DNA from: Phenylobacterium sp. SCN 69-14
GTDB taxonomy: Bacteria > Pseudomonadota > Alphaproteobacteria > Caulobacterales > Caulobacteraceae
NCBI GenBank assembly: GCA_001724985.1
Contig: MEEW01000005.1
Span: 1 to 32,853 of the forward strand
Reading direction: 5' to 3'
Length of the DNA stretch: 32,853 nucleotides
The first letter of the stretch is position 1, and every line of letters starts with the position of its first letter. The translations under genes and the position numbers were made by a program. The notes under the pieces are model-generated. The model searched no databases, was not told the origin of the DNA, and saw only the letters and a list, made by a program, of their open reading frames with translations. Below are positions 19,155 through 28,600 of this stretch, in pieces.

Positions 19155-19826
19155 ATGCGCAACTGGACCGCCCTGGCGGCGTGTATCGTCGGCGCAGGGG
19201 CGCTGGCCGCCTGCACCACCACCGACCCCTACACCGGACAGGTCGTCCGCAACAACACCGGCACCGGCGCCATCGCCGGGGCGCTGGGCGGAGCGGCGCT
19301 GGGCTATCTGACCAACACCAACCGTAGCGAGCAGGGGCGCAAGAACGCGCTGATCGGCGCGGGCATCGGGGCGCTGGCCGGGGCGGGCGTCGGCAACTAC
19401 ATGGACCGCCAGCAGGCCGAGCTGCGGCGCGAACTGGCCGGCAGCGGCGTGGACGTCCAGCGCCAGGGCGACAACATCGTGCTGCAGATGCCGGCCGACG
19501 TGACCTTCGGCTTCGACCGCTCGGACATCCAGCCGCAGTTCTACGGCGCGCTCGACGATGTGGCGCGCAGCCTCAACGCCTATCCGCAGACCCTGGTCGA
19601 CGTGATCGGCCACGCCGATTCCACCGGCCGGGCCGAGTACAACCAGAACCTTTCCGAGCGCCGCGCCTCGGCGGTGGCCGGCTATCTGATCAATCGCGGG
19701 CTGCTGCGCGACCGGCTCTATGTCGAGGGCCGCGGATCGACCCAGCCGATCGCCGACAATTCGACCGAGGCCGGGCGCGCCCAGAACCGCCGGGTCGAGA
19801 TCGTCCTGCGGCCCTATACCGGCTGA
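19155..19826 (+). CDS. OmpA-family outer-membrane lipoprotein with glycine zipper
   Basis: This encodes 223 residues. A lipoprotein signal ends in LAAC with Cys20 as the acylation site. A glycine-zipper segment follows at about 36-80 (TGAIAGALGGAALGYL and ALIGAGIGALAGAGVG). A C-terminal OmpA peptidoglycan-binding domain lies at about 105-220, with VTFGFDRSDIQP, VIGHADSTGRAEYNQNLSERRA and NRRVEIVLRP; the Asp of GHADSTG and the Arg of NRRVEI are the usual diaminopimelate contacts. It resembles E. coli YiaD and should tether the outer membrane to the cell wall. The start has AAGGAG 8 bases upstream. An exact EcfG promoter precedes it, so induction by general stress is likely. Confidence 0.92.
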   Translation: MRNWTALAACIVGAGALAACTTTDPYTGQVVRNNTGTGAIAGALGGAALGYLTNTNRSEQGRKNALIGAGIGALAGAGVGNYMDRQQAELRRELAGSGVDVQRQGDNIVLQMPADVTFGFDRSDIQPQFYGALDDVARSLNAYPQTLVDVIGHADSTGRAEYNQNLSERRASAVAGYLINRGLLRDRLYVEGRGSTQPIADNSTEAGRAQNRRVEIVLRPYTG

Positions 19827-19831
19827 CGCCC

Positions 19832-19850
19832 TGGCCGGTTGCGCCGGCCA
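19832..19850 (+). terminator. Weak hairpin after the OmpA-like gene
   Basis: A 7-bp stem (TGGCCGG / CCGGCCA) with a 5-base loop lies 5 bases after the stop codon. It lacks a T run, so any termination would be inefficient. Confidence 0.3.
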
Positions 19851-19906
19851 AGGTTCTGACCCCACATTGGCCGCGGCCGGGCGAGGCGCCTGGCCGTGGC
19901 GTGGGA

Positions 19907-21760
19907 ATGCAGATGGCGGCCGAGGCGGCGGGAATGAATCTTGGGCACGCGGTCGCCCTGCTGGCCGCGGCCGTGGTGGCCGTGCCGGTGTTCCGCAAGA
20001 TCGGGCTCGGCTCGGTGCTGGGCTATCTCGCCGCCGGGGTGGTGATCGGGCCGTTCGGGCTCAAGCTGTTCAGCGACCCCGAGGCGATCCTGCACGTCGC
20101 CGAGCTGGGGGTCGTGCTGTTCCTGTTCCTGATCGGGCTGGAGATGCGGCCGGCCAAGCTGTGGAGCCTGCGCGGCGAGATCTTCGGCCTGGGCGCGGCC
20201 CAGGTGCTGCTGTGCTGCGCGCTGCTGTCGGGCGTGGCCATGCTGGGCGGCCTGCCGCCCGCCGCCGCGGTGATCGGCGCCAGCGGCTTCGTGCTCTCGT
20301 CCACCGCGGTCATCATGAAGATGCTGGACGAGCGGGGCGAGACCTCGACCGACGCCGGCCAGCGGGCGGTGTCGATCCTGCTGCTGGAGGACCTGGCGGT
20401 CGTGCCGCTGCTGGCCCTGGTGGTGGTGCTGGCTTCGATGAACGGAACCGTCGCCGAGACGGGCCGCCCGGCCTGGCAGGGCCTGCTCATCGGCCTGGGC
20501 TGCATCGCCGTGGTGGTGGCGGCCGGGCGCTGGCTGCTCAATCCCTTCTTCCAGATCCTGGCCAGGACGGGCGCGCGCGAGATCATGACCGCCGCCGCCC
20601 TGCTGGTGGTGCTGGGATCGGCGCTCTTCATGCAGTGGGGCGGGCTCTCCATGGCGATGGGGGCGTTCCTGGCCGGGGTGCTGCTGTCGGAATCGACTTT
20701 CCGCCATCAGCTCGAAGCCGATATCGAGCCGTTCCGCGGCATCCTGCTGGGCCTGTTCTTCCTCAGCGTCGGCATGTCGCTCGACCTGTCGGTGGTGGCG
20801 GCGGAGTGGGGGCTGATCGCCGTCGGCGTCTTCGCCTTCATGAGCGTCAAGGCGGCGGGCATCTACCTTGTCGCGCGCCTCTTCAAGGCGGGCCATCGCG
20901 AGGCGATCCAGCGGGCGGCCCTGTTCGCCCAGGGCGGCGAGTTCGCCTTCGTGCTCTATTCGGCCGCCGTGGCGGCGGGCGTGGTCGATGCGCGCACCAG
21001 CGCGTCCCTGACCGCGGTGGTGATCTTCTCCATGGCCCTGACGCCGCTGGTGGTGATCGTGCTCAATCGCCTGCTGCCCCCGCCCAGGGAGTCGATGGAC
21101 GGGGTGGAGGTCGCCGCCAACCTGGAAGGTCGGGTGCTGATGATCGGCTTCGGCCGTTTCGCCCAGGTGGTCTCCCAGCCGCTGCTGGCCCGCGGCATGG
21201 AGGTGGCGCTGATCGAGACCGACGTGGAGATGATCCGCGCGGCCGGGTCGTTCGGCTTCAAGGTCTATTACGGCGACGGTACGCGGCTGGACGTGCTGCG
21301 CGCCTCGGGCGCGGCCAACGCCGAGGCGATCCTGGTCTGCGTAGACAAGCCCGAGGTCGCCGACAGGATCGTCGAGCTGGTGAAGGCCGAGTTCCCGCTG
21401 GCCAAGCTGTTCGTCCGCGCCTTCGACCGCGGCCATGTCCTGCGGCTGATCGAGGCGGGCGTGGACTATCAGCTCCGCGAGACCTTCGAATCGGCCCTGA
21501 CCTTCGGGAAGAACGTGCTGATCCAGCTCGGCGTGGACGAGGTGGAAGCCGCCGACATCGTCCGCGACGTGCGCCGCCGGGACAACGAGCGCCTGGAGCT
21601 GCAGGTCGCCGGCGGCCTGCAGGAAGGGCGCTGGCTGATGCGCGGCAACATGCCGACCCCGACGCCCGAGCCGTTCTCCGTGCCGCGCAAGGACGCCCGG
21701 GCGCTCAACGAGGAGGCCGCCGACGTGCTGGAGAAGCCGCCGAAACAGCCGGCGGCCTAG
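19907..21760 (+). CDS. CPA2-family cation/proton antiporter with TrkA-N domain (KefB/KefC-like)
   Basis: This encodes about 617 residues. A membrane domain of about a dozen helices covers residues 10-390, starting with HAVALLAAAVVAVPVF and LGSVLGYLAAGVVIGPFGL. A cytosolic TrkA-N (RCK) domain follows at about 400-520 and begins GRVLMIGFGRFAQVVSQPLL, a nucleotide-binding Rossmann motif. The protein matches the monovalent cation:proton antiporter-2 family and resembles glutathione-gated potassium efflux systems KefB and KefC. No KefF/KefG partner gene is adjacent, so gating by glutathione adducts is uncertain. Possible starts are GTG 19901, ATG 19907, ATG 19913 and ATG 19934, none with a clear ribosome site; 19907 is a compromise. 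A Pro-rich tail ends the protein. Confidence 0.88.
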   Translation: MQMAAEAAGMNLGHAVALLAAAVVAVPVFRKIGLGSVLGYLAAGVVIGPFGLKLFSDPEAILHVAELGVVLFLFLIGLEMRPAKLWSLRGEIFGLGAAQVLLCCALLSGVAMLGGLPPAAAVIGASGFVLSSTAVIMKMLDERGETSTDAGQRAVSILLLEDLAVVPLLALVVVLASMNGTVAETGRPAWQGLLIGLGCIAVVVAAGRWLLNPFFQILARTGAREIMTAAALLVVLGSALFMQWGGLSMAMGAFLAGVLLSESTFRHQLEADIEPFRGILLGLFFLSVGMSLDLSVVAAEWGLIAVGVFAFMSVKAAGIYLVARLFKAGHREAIQRAALFAQGGEFAFVLYSAAVAAGVVDARTSASLTAVVIFSMALTPLVVIVLNRLLPPPRESMDGVEVAANLEGRVLMIGFGRFAQVVSQPLLARGMEVALIETDVEMIRAAGSFGFKVYYGDGTRLDVLRASGAANAEAILVCVDKPEVADRIVELVKAEFPLAKLFVRAFDRGHVLRLIEAGVDYQLRETFESALTFGKNVLIQLGVDEVEAADIVRDVRRRDNERLELQVAGGLQEGRWLMRGNMPTPTPEPFSVPRKDARALNEEAADVLEKPPKQPAA

Positions 21761-21837
21761 GTCTTCTCTTCTCCATCTGATGAAATTTTTCACGCGCCCC
21801 CGTTCTCAAAGGGGGCCTTGCAGCGTAAAGGGGCGCT

Positions 21838-22572
21838 ATGGCTGGAAAGACCCGTAACGACGCCGCAGAGGCCCTGGCCGGGCTGCTCTTCGACGGCATG
21901 ACCATCATGGCCGGGGGCTTCGGCCTCTGCGGCATTCCCGAGAACCTGATCGCCGCGATCAGGGAGACCGGCGTCAAGGACCTGACGGTGGTGTCCAACA
22001 ACTGCGGCGTCGACGGCTTCGGCCTCGGCCTGCTGCTGGAGAGCGGCCAGATCAGGAAGATGATCTCGTCCTATGTCGGCGAGAACAAGCTGTTCGAGCA
22101 GCTCTATCTGTCGGGCGCGCTGGAGCTGGAGTTCAACCCGCAGGGCACCCTGGCCGAGCGCATCCGCGCCGGCGGCGCCGGCATCCCCGCCTTCTTCACC
22201 AAGACCGGGGTCGGCACCCTGGTCGCCGAGGGCAAGGAAGTCCGCGAGTTCGACGGCGAGACCTATGTGATGGAGCGCGGCCTGGTCGCCGACCTTTCCA
22301 TCGTCAAGGCCCATACCGGCGACGCCGAGGGCAACCTCGTCTATCGGAAGACCGCGCGGAACTTCAATCCGATGATGGCCACGGCCGGCAAGGTCACCGT
22401 CGCCGAGGTCGAGAACCTGGTTCCGGTCGGCTCGATCGACAAGGACCACATCCACACCCCCGGCATCTTCGTCGACCGCATCGTCAAGGGCGCGGTCTAC
22501 GAGAAGCGCATCGAGCGCGTCACCACGCGCCCCAAAGAAGCGCAATCGGGCGAAGAGAAGGCGAGCGCGTAA
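21838..22572 (+). CDS. scoA: 3-oxoacid CoA-transferase subunit A
   Basis: This 244-residue alpha subunit belongs to the heterodimeric class I CoA-transferases. The signature [17 protein letters not shown] (about 19-35) matches the CoA-transferase 1 pattern (GGF-x3-G-x-P). Further family stretches are [14 protein letters not shown] and [15 protein letters not shown]. The enzyme most likely moves CoA from succinyl-CoA to acetoacetate (or the reverse), feeding ketone bodies or 3-keto acids into acetyl-CoA metabolism. AAAGGGG lies just upstream of the ATG. The beta subunit follows after a single base, which indicates translational coupling. The last residues are charged and variable. Alternative substrates (for example 3-oxoadipate, as in PcaIJ) cannot be excluded, but no aromatic pathway genes are nearby. 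Confidence 0.92.
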   Translation: MAGKTRNDAAEALAGLLFDGMTIMAGGFGLCGIPENLIAAIRETGVKDLTVVSNNCGVDGFGLGLLLESGQIRKMISSYVGENKLFEQLYLSGALELEFNPQGTLAERIRAGGAGIPAFFTKTGVGTLVAEGKEVREFDGETYVMERGLVADLSIVKAHTGDAEGNLVYRKTARNFNPMMATAGKVTVAEVENLVPVGSIDKDHIHTPGIFVDRIVKGAVYEKRIERVTTRPKEAQSGEEKASA

Positions 22573-22573
22573 G

Positions 22574-23215
22574 ATGGCCTGGACCCGTGATGAAATGGCC
22601 GCCCGCGCCGCCAGGGAACTGCGCGACGGCTTCTATGTGAACCTGGGCATCGGCATCCCGACCCTGGTCGCCAACTACATCCCGGACGGCATGCACGTGA
22701 CGCTGCAGAGCGAGAACGGCATGCTGGGCATGGGCCCCTTCCCCTATGAGGGCGAAGAGGACGCCGACCTCATCAACGCCGGCAAGCAGACCATCACCGA
22801 GCTGCCGAGCTCGTCCTATTTCTCCAGCGCCGACTCGTTCGGCATGATCCGCGGCGGCCATATCGCGCTCTCGATCCTGGGCGGGATGCAGGTTTCGGAG
22901 ACCGGCGACCTCGCCAACTGGATGGTGCCCGGCAAAATGGTCAAGGGCATGGGCGGGGCCATGGACCTGGTGGCGGGGGTAAAGCGCGTCGTCGTGGTCA
23001 TGGACCATTGCGAGAAGTCGGGCGCGCCCAAGCTGCTGAAGCAATGCAGCCTGCCGCTGACCGGCGCGGGCGTGGTCGACCTGCTGATCACCGAACTGGG
23101 CGTGTTCGAGATCGGCCGCGGCAAGAGCCCGGTGAAGCTGATCGAACTGGCGCCCGGCGTCACGCTCGACGAGGTGAAGGCCAAGACCGAGGCGGCGTTC
23201 GAGGTCGCGGTCTGA
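22574..23215 (+). CDS. scoB: 3-oxoacid CoA-transferase subunit B
   Basis: This 213-residue beta subunit carries the catalytic glutamate in LQSENGMLG, which matches the second CoA-transferase signature. The glutamate forms the glutamyl-CoA thioester intermediate. [17 protein letters not shown] at about 22-38 and [20 protein letters not shown] are also typical. It starts one base after the stop of the alpha subunit, so equal amounts of both subunits are expected. A strong terminator follows at 23247-23274. Together with the beta-oxidation and glyoxylate genes of this window it would help the cell use acetoacetate and fatty acids as carbon sources. Confidence 0.93.
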   Translation: MAWTRDEMAARAARELRDGFYVNLGIGIPTLVANYIPDGMHVTLQSENGMLGMGPFPYEGEEDADLINAGKQTITELPSSSYFSSADSFGMIRGGHIALSILGGMQVSETGDLANWMVPGKMVKGMGGAMDLVAGVKRVVVVMDHCEKSGAPKLLKQCSLPLTGAGVVDLLITELGVFEIGRGKSPVKLIELAPGVTLDEVKAKTEAAFEVAV

Positions 23216-23246
23216 CCGGGCCGGATTTTCCGAACTCCGGAATTTG

Positions 23247-23274
23247 AAAGGCGGCCGGCATCCGGCCGCCTTTT
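23247..23274 (+). terminator. Rho-independent terminator after scoB
   Basis: A perfect 12-bp stem (AAAGGCGGCCGG / CCGGCCGCCTTT) with a CAT loop ends in TTTT. It lies 31 bases after the scoB stop and separates the CoA-transferase operon from msrA. Confidence 0.9.
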
Positions 23275-23329
23275 GCATGCGTATCATCCAGGGCCGGCTG
23301 GACGGCCGGCGCATGAAAGGTGAGGCGCC

Positions 23330-23920
23330 ATGACCAAGACCCTCGGTTCCATCGCCCTGCTGGCGGCGATCGCCAGCCTGTCGTCGGTCGAGGGGGCTAA
23401 GGCGGCCCAGCTTCGGACCGCCGTGTTCGCCGGCGGCTGCTTCTGGTCGGTGGAAAAGGCGATGGAGACGCTGCCCGGCGTCACCGACGTCGTGTCCGGC
23501 TATTCGGGCGGTGACCGGCGCAACCCCACCTATCAGAACCACGAAGGCCATCTGGAGGCGGTGAAGGTCACCTACGACCCGGCCAGGATCAGCTACGCCA
23601 AGCTGGTCGACGGCTTCTTCCACAATATCGACCCCACCGACGCGGGCGGGCAGATCTGCGACCGCGGCCATGCCTACACCACGGCGGTCTTCGTCACGAC
23701 CGAGGCCGAGCGGGCCGCGGCGGCCGAGGTCAAGGCGCAGGTCGCCAGGACCCTGGGCAAGCCGGTGGCGACCAAGGTGCTGCGCGCCTCGCCGTTCTGG
23801 AAGGCCGAGGCCTATCACCAGGACTACGCGCGCCGAAATCCCGCCAGCTACAACGCCTATCGCCTGGGCTGCGGGCGTGACCGCGCGCTCAAGGCCGTCT
23901 GGGGATCGGCTTCCCGCTGA
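23330..23920 (+). CDS. msrA: Exported peptide-methionine (S)-S-oxide reductase
   Basis: This 196-residue protein begins with a signal peptide (MTKTLGSIALLAAIASLSSVEGAKA), so it should repair oxidised methionine in periplasmic proteins rather than in the cytosol. The catalytic Cys37 is in the invariant GGCFWSVE. Further MsrA features are VVSGYSGG, NPTYQ, HLEAVKVTYDP and AEAYHQDY. A C-terminal Cys in YRLGCGRDR may resolve the sulfenic acid. The start follows AAGGTGAGG. The last 32 bases overlap the 3' end of the convergent glycosyltransferase gene. No MsrB domain is fused and no msrB is visible in this window. How the periplasmic enzyme would be re-reduced is unknown. Confidence 0.93.
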   Translation: MTKTLGSIALLAAIASLSSVEGAKAAQLRTAVFAGGCFWSVEKAMETLPGVTDVVSGYSGGDRRNPTYQNHEGHLEAVKVTYDPARISYAKLVDGFFHNIDPTDAGGQICDRGHAYTTAVFVTTEAERAAAAEVKAQVARTLGKPVATKVLRASPFWKAEAYHQDYARRNPASYNAYRLGCGRDRALKAVWGSASR

Positions 23921-25445
23921 CCGGATCGCGCGGCGCCGGCGCAAAGCCTTCGGCGATGAACAGGCCCGCGGTCCGCTTGCGCTTGCGGTCCAGGCGCACC
24001 CCGACGATCTCGCGGCTGGAGACGCTGCGGAAGTCGTTCATCACCTCGGCCTGGTAGACCTCGTCCAGGCTGGCGACCAGCACCCTGCGGCCATAGGCGG
24101 CGGTCAGCGGCGCGGTCGTCTCGGCCTGGTTCTGCGGATGGGTCTCGCGCACCCACATGCGCAGCGGCGGCTCGCCGTCCAGGCCGAAATAGTCGCGGCC
24201 GTAATAGGCGGCGGCGTTGAACAGGAAGCGGTCGTCGACCACTACGGCGTCCAGGCTTCCCTTCGGTTCGCGCAGGGCGCGCTCGGCGATGGCCTCAGTC
24301 ATCTGCTCCCAACCCTTGGCGCGCTTGAAGGCGTTGGCGAGGCCCGCCTTGTCGGCGAAGGCCGGGTTCAGCACGCAGGCCAGGAACACGATGGCGACGG
24401 CGGCCTGGGTCGCCAGGGCGGCGATGAACCAGCCCTTGGCCCGCCAGCGCAGCAGCCATGCGGCGACCAGGATGGCGCCGGGCGCATAGCCCGCGCCCGA
24501 CCAGTTGGCGTTGGCGCGGCTGATGAACGACTGGCCGGTGACGATCAGCAGCGGCGGCAGGGTGAAGCACAACAGCAGCACGTCCTGCGAGCGCAGCCGC
24601 CGGCGCGCGGCCAGCAGGATCGTCCCGCCGATCAGCACGGCGAAGGGGATCGGCCCGAACACCCCGAACTGCGAGGCGACGAAGTCGCCCAGCTCGGCGA
24701 AGTTGAAGAGCTGGCGCCCGCCCCAGGCGGCGTTGGCGGCGGTGTGCTGCACGGTGGCGAAGCCGTGGGCGGCGTTCCAGGCGAGGTTGGGCGCCAGGGT
24801 CAGCAGGCCCGCGCCTGTCGCCAGGGCCGCCGTCGCGGGCGTCCAGGCCGCGCGCGCCTCCCGCGATAGCGCCAGGTGCAGGCCGATCCCGATCAATCCA
24901 TAGATCGCGGCGTATTTCGAGAGGAAGGCCAGGCCCATGGCCACGCCCAGGCTGGCGGCGAGGCCAAGCCGCCGGCGGCCCGCCGCGTGCGGAAGCTCGA
25001 CATAGGCCAGCAAGGCCAGGGTCAGGAAGGCGAGCAGCGGCGCATCGGTGGCCATCACCAGCGAGGAGAGCTGCACCGCCGGCATCAGCAGGTAGAGGGC
25101 CGCAGCGGCGAAGCCGGTCGCCGCCCCGTAGAGCCGCCGCCCGACGCCGTAGACGCAGAGGGTCGTGAGGGCGTGCAGCAGCGGAGCCGACAGCCGCAGC
25201 CAGGGCTCGGCGTCGCCGCCGATGCGTGTTGTGCCCCAGATCAGCCAGGCGATCATCGGCGGCTTGGAATAATAGCCCCAGTCGAGGGTCCGCGACCAAA
25301 GCCAGTACTGGGCTTCGTCGGGATAGAGCTCCAGCGGGGTCGCGAACAGCGCCGCCAGCCGCAGGGCCGTCAGCGCCGCGGTGATCATGACGACGGCGCG
25401 CCAGTGACGGTCTGGTCCGTGAACGGACGGGGTGGGGTCGGCCAC
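23889..25445 (-). CDS. Membrane glycosyltransferase, GT39/ArnT-like
   Basis: This encodes about 518 residues. The N-terminal part resembles the dolichyl-phosphate-mannose mannosyltransferase / ArnT (PMT_2) fold. A first helix is followed by the catalytic loop ELYPDEAQYWLWSRTLDWGYYSKPPM, whose Asp-Glu pair is the conserved acidic motif. About ten further hydrophobic segments run to about residue 375, then a soluble periplasmic C-terminal part. It should transfer a sugar from a polyprenyl-phosphate carrier to lipid A, glycan or protein in the periplasm. The acceptor is unknown. The start at GTG 25445 has AGAGGG 4 bases upstream. A longer frame from GTG 25538 is possible but would put its start inside the GTGAC array. 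The 3' end overlaps msrA by 32 bases. Confidence 0.85.
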   Translation of the reverse strand: MADPTPSVHGPDRHWRAVVMITAALTALRLAALFATPLELYPDEAQYWLWSRTLDWGYYSKPPMIAWLIWGTTRIGGDAEPWLRLSAPLLHALTTLCVYGVGRRLYGAATGFAAAALYLLMPAVQLSSLVMATDAPLLAFLTLALLAYVELPHAAGRRRLGLAASLGVAMGLAFLSKYAAIYGLIGIGLHLALSREARAAWTPATAALATGAGLLTLAPNLAWNAAHGFATVQHTAANAAWGGRQLFNFAELGDFVASQFGVFGPIPFAVLIGGTILLAARRRLRSQDVLLLCFTLPPLLIVTGQSFISRANANWSGAGYAPGAILVAAWLLRWRAKGWFIAALATQAAVAIVFLACVLNPAFADKAGLANAFKRAKGWEQMTEAIAERALREPKGSLDAVVVDDRFLFNAAAYYGRDYFGLDGEPPLRMWVRETHPQNQAETTAPLTAAYGRRVLVASLDEVYQAEVMNDFRSVSSREIVGVRLDRKRKRTAGLFIAEGFAPAPRDPVSGKPIPRRP

Positions 25446-25529
25446 GGGGCCCTCTTGCGCGGTGTCGGCGGAAACTTGCGCCTGCGAGCGTGTCTGTAAA
25501 GCGACAGCCTTCCGACAAATGAACTTCGA

Positions 25530-25566
25530 GTGACCCACGGTGACCTCATCGTCACGAATCCGTCAC
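25530..25566. promoter_or_regulatory. Symmetric array of four phased GTGAC/GTCAC pentamers
   Basis: GTGAC occurs at 25530-25534 and 25540-25544 and its complement GTCAC at 25551-25555 and 25562-25566. The starts are 10, 11 and 11 bases apart, about one helical turn, and the two pairs mirror each other around position 25548. The array lies between the divergent glycosyltransferase and TonB-receptor genes, so it looks like a cooperative operator. The binding protein is unknown. Confidence 0.5.
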
Positions 25567-25655
25567 CCAAAGGCGGGGTTTCCGCGCTATAGGGGCGGCC
25601 ACGAGTGGGGACTTGGGCTGGGCTCCATCCCGCTCCGATGGATGAGGGGATCTCA

Positions 25656-28600
25656 ATGCGAATGATGAACAGGCTCGCCGGCGGCGCGGCTCTGACGGCG
25701 CTCGTGTGCGCCATGTCCAGCGCGGTCTATGCGCAGGAAACCACCGGCGCCGTGCGCGGCCAGGTGACCGACGAGGCCGGCGCGGCCGTGGCCGGCGCCA
25801 CGGTCACGGTGACCCACGTCCCGACCGGCGCGACCGCGACCTCGGTGACCGGCGCCGACGGCTATTTCTCCACGCGCGGCCTGCGGGTCGGCGGCCCCTA
25901 TCGCGTGGCGGCCACCGCGCCGGAGTTCGAGCGCAGCCAGGTGACCGTCCAGTCGGTCGGCGTGGGCGACCCGGCCAACGTCAATCTGGCCATGTACCGC
26001 GCCGGTTCGGCCGAGGTCGCCGAACTGGTGGTGACCGGCGCCGTCGCCGCGCCGAGCCAGGGCGGTCCGTCCACGAACTTCTCGTCGGCGGTCATCGAAT
26101 CGCTGCCGTCGATCAGCCGCGACATCAAGGACATCGCCCGCCTCGACCCCTTCGCCACCATCGACGTGTCGAACCAGGACGCCCTGTCGTTCGGCGGCAC
26201 GAACACCCGCTTCAACCAGCTCACGGTCAACGGCGTCCGCCAGAACGACGACTTCGGCCTGAACAACAACGGCTATCCGACTCAGCGCTCGCCCTTCCCG
26301 CTGGATGCGGTCGGGGCGGTGAACGTCTCGGTGGCGCCCTACAGCCCGATCAACAACGGCTTCACCGGCGGCCAGATCAACGCCGTGCTGAAGTCGGGCG
26401 GCAATGCGTTCTCCGGTTCGCTGTTCGCCGAGAAGACCGGCCGCGACTTCCAGGGCGACACCGTGCGCGGCCAGCCGGCCGGTTCGGAGTTCGAGGAGAA
26501 GACCTGGGGCGCCACGCTGGCCGGCCCTATCATCAAGGACAAACTGTTCTTCTTCCTGGCCTATGAGAAGTTCGAGGGCGAGCTGGGCTTCGACGAAGGC
26601 CCGGCCGGCTCGGGCGCCTCGGTGATCATCCCGCGCCTCACCCCGCAGGCCATCGAGCTGTTCCGCAACGACACCAAGCGCATCTACAACTACGATCCGG
26701 GCACCTTCCTGTCGGGCGCCTTCCCGGTCGAGGACGAGAAGAAGCTCGTCAAGATCGACTGGAACATCACCGACCAGCACCGCGCCGAGTTCACCTGGCA
26801 GAGCACCGTCGGCAACTCGCTGAACGGCTCGGTCACCTCGACCTTCGCCCAGGGCAACAGCGTCACCCAGCCGCGGATCGGCCTCGACACCAACGACTAC
26901 AACAAGATCGAGGAGCTGACGGTCTACACCGCGCAACTGAACTCGCAGTGGACCGAGAACTTCTCCACCGAGCTGCGCTTCTCGCGCAAGGAAACCGACA
27001 CCCAGCAACTGCCGCTCGGCGGGCTGAGCGTCGGCGAGACCACGGTGACCGTCAACGACCTGGCCGGCGTCGCGGCCGGGGGCGGCAACGCGCAGATCCG
27101 CTTCGGCGCGGACCTCAACCGTCACGACAACTATCTGAACGTGAAGGTCGACACCTTCGAGGCGATCGCCCGCTATCACCTGGGCGTGCATGACTTCATG
27201 GCCGGCCTGCGCACCGAGAAGGACGAGGTCTTCAACGTCTTTGTGGCCAACTCGCTGGGCTCCTACACCTTCGCCAGCTACGCCGACTACCTGAACCGCA
27301 CGGCCTCCGGCTTCACCCTGACCGGCGGGGTCGACCCGACCGCGGGCACGGTCCCGGCCGCCCTGGGCACCGCGCGCCTGGGCGCGGCGCAGTTCGACTA
27401 TCGCCTGACCAGCCTCTACGCCGAGGACCGGATCCAGATCCTGCCGAACCTCGACGTCCTGGCCGGCGTGCGCTTCGACACCTATTCGATGGACGACATG
27501 CCGACCGCCAACGCGGCGTTCCTGTCGCGCAACGGGATCACCAACCAGCACAACCTGGACGGCAAGCACGTCCTGCTGCCGCGGGTGTCGTTCAACTGGC
27601 GTCCGATGGACCGCCTGAAGGTCTCCGGCGGCTTCGGCGGCTTCTCGTCCACCGGCCTGAACGTCTGGGTGTCCAACGCCTTCTCGAACAACGGCGTGAA
27701 CCAGACCAACGCGGTCTGCACCGGCACGTTCACCAATGTCGACCTGACCAAGGCGCCGGCCGGCTGCACCTTCACGCCCGGCAACGGCAACGTGAACATC
27801 GTCAGCCCGTCGTTCCAGATCCCGGTGACCTGGAAGGCCAACCTCTCGGTCGGCTACGAGTTCGACCTCGGCCGGTTCGGCGACGGCTGGCTGGTCCAGG
27901 CCGACTACATCCGCATGTCGAACCAGAACGCGCTCTACTGGTACGATCTGCGCTCCAAGCAGATCGGCGTCGCGCCGGACGGCCGCCCGGTCTATGGCCG
28001 CAACACCGTCGGCCAGACCGCGGGCAACGACTACGACTTCATGCTCGGCAACATCGACAAGGGCGGATCGGAATCCTACGCCCTGACGATCGCCAAGAAC
28101 TGGAACGAGGGCGTTCTGGAAGGCCTGGGCGGCCGGTTCGTCTACACCCACACCGAGGCCGAAGACGCCAACCCGATGGCCAGCTCCATCGCGTTCTCGA
28201 GCTACACCCGCTTCGCCACCTCCGACGCCCAGCGCCCGGCGGCGGCGACCTCGGACTACGAGATCCGCGACCGCTTCGCCTTCGACGTCTCCTATTCGCG
28301 GAAGTTCTTCGGCGACAACGAGACCTCGTTCCGCCTGTTCGCCCAGCACCGGACGGGCCTGCCGTTCAGCTACACCTTCGCCAACAGCCGCAGCGGCAAC
28401 TACGACAACGACTTCGGCCATCCGGTCTCGAGCTATTCGGGCCGCCAGGCGACGTCGAACGCGCTGCTCTACGTCCCGGCCGCGGCCGGCGGCGCCGTCA
28501 CCGCCACCAGCGATCCGCGCGTCACCTATGCGGCGGGCTTCGACGTGGCGGCGTTCAACGCCTTCCTCCAGCAGTCGGGCCTGATCGGCTACGCCGGGAA

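Noticed and set aside
18137-19222. A longer N-terminus for the IPNS-family oxygenase starting at 19222
   Set aside because: The extra 50 residues lie across the EcfG promoter and the start of the OmpA-like gene and do not match the family, while GTG 19072 has a good ribosome site.
21796-21816. Hairpin GCCCCC/GGGGGC before scoA as a terminator for the antiporter gene
   Set aside because: Only 6 bp with a 9-base loop and no T run after it; too weak to call.
25578-25600. Housekeeping -10 like GCTATAGG upstream of the TonB receptor
   Set aside because: Resembles the Caulobacter -10 only in part and no matching -35 at the right distance could be found.
25653-28421. A 922-codon open frame on the minus strand opposite the TonB receptor
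   Set aside because: It is a composition shadow of a strong, fully motif-supported receptor gene; the translated text is Val/Gly/Arg/Asp repeats without a fold.
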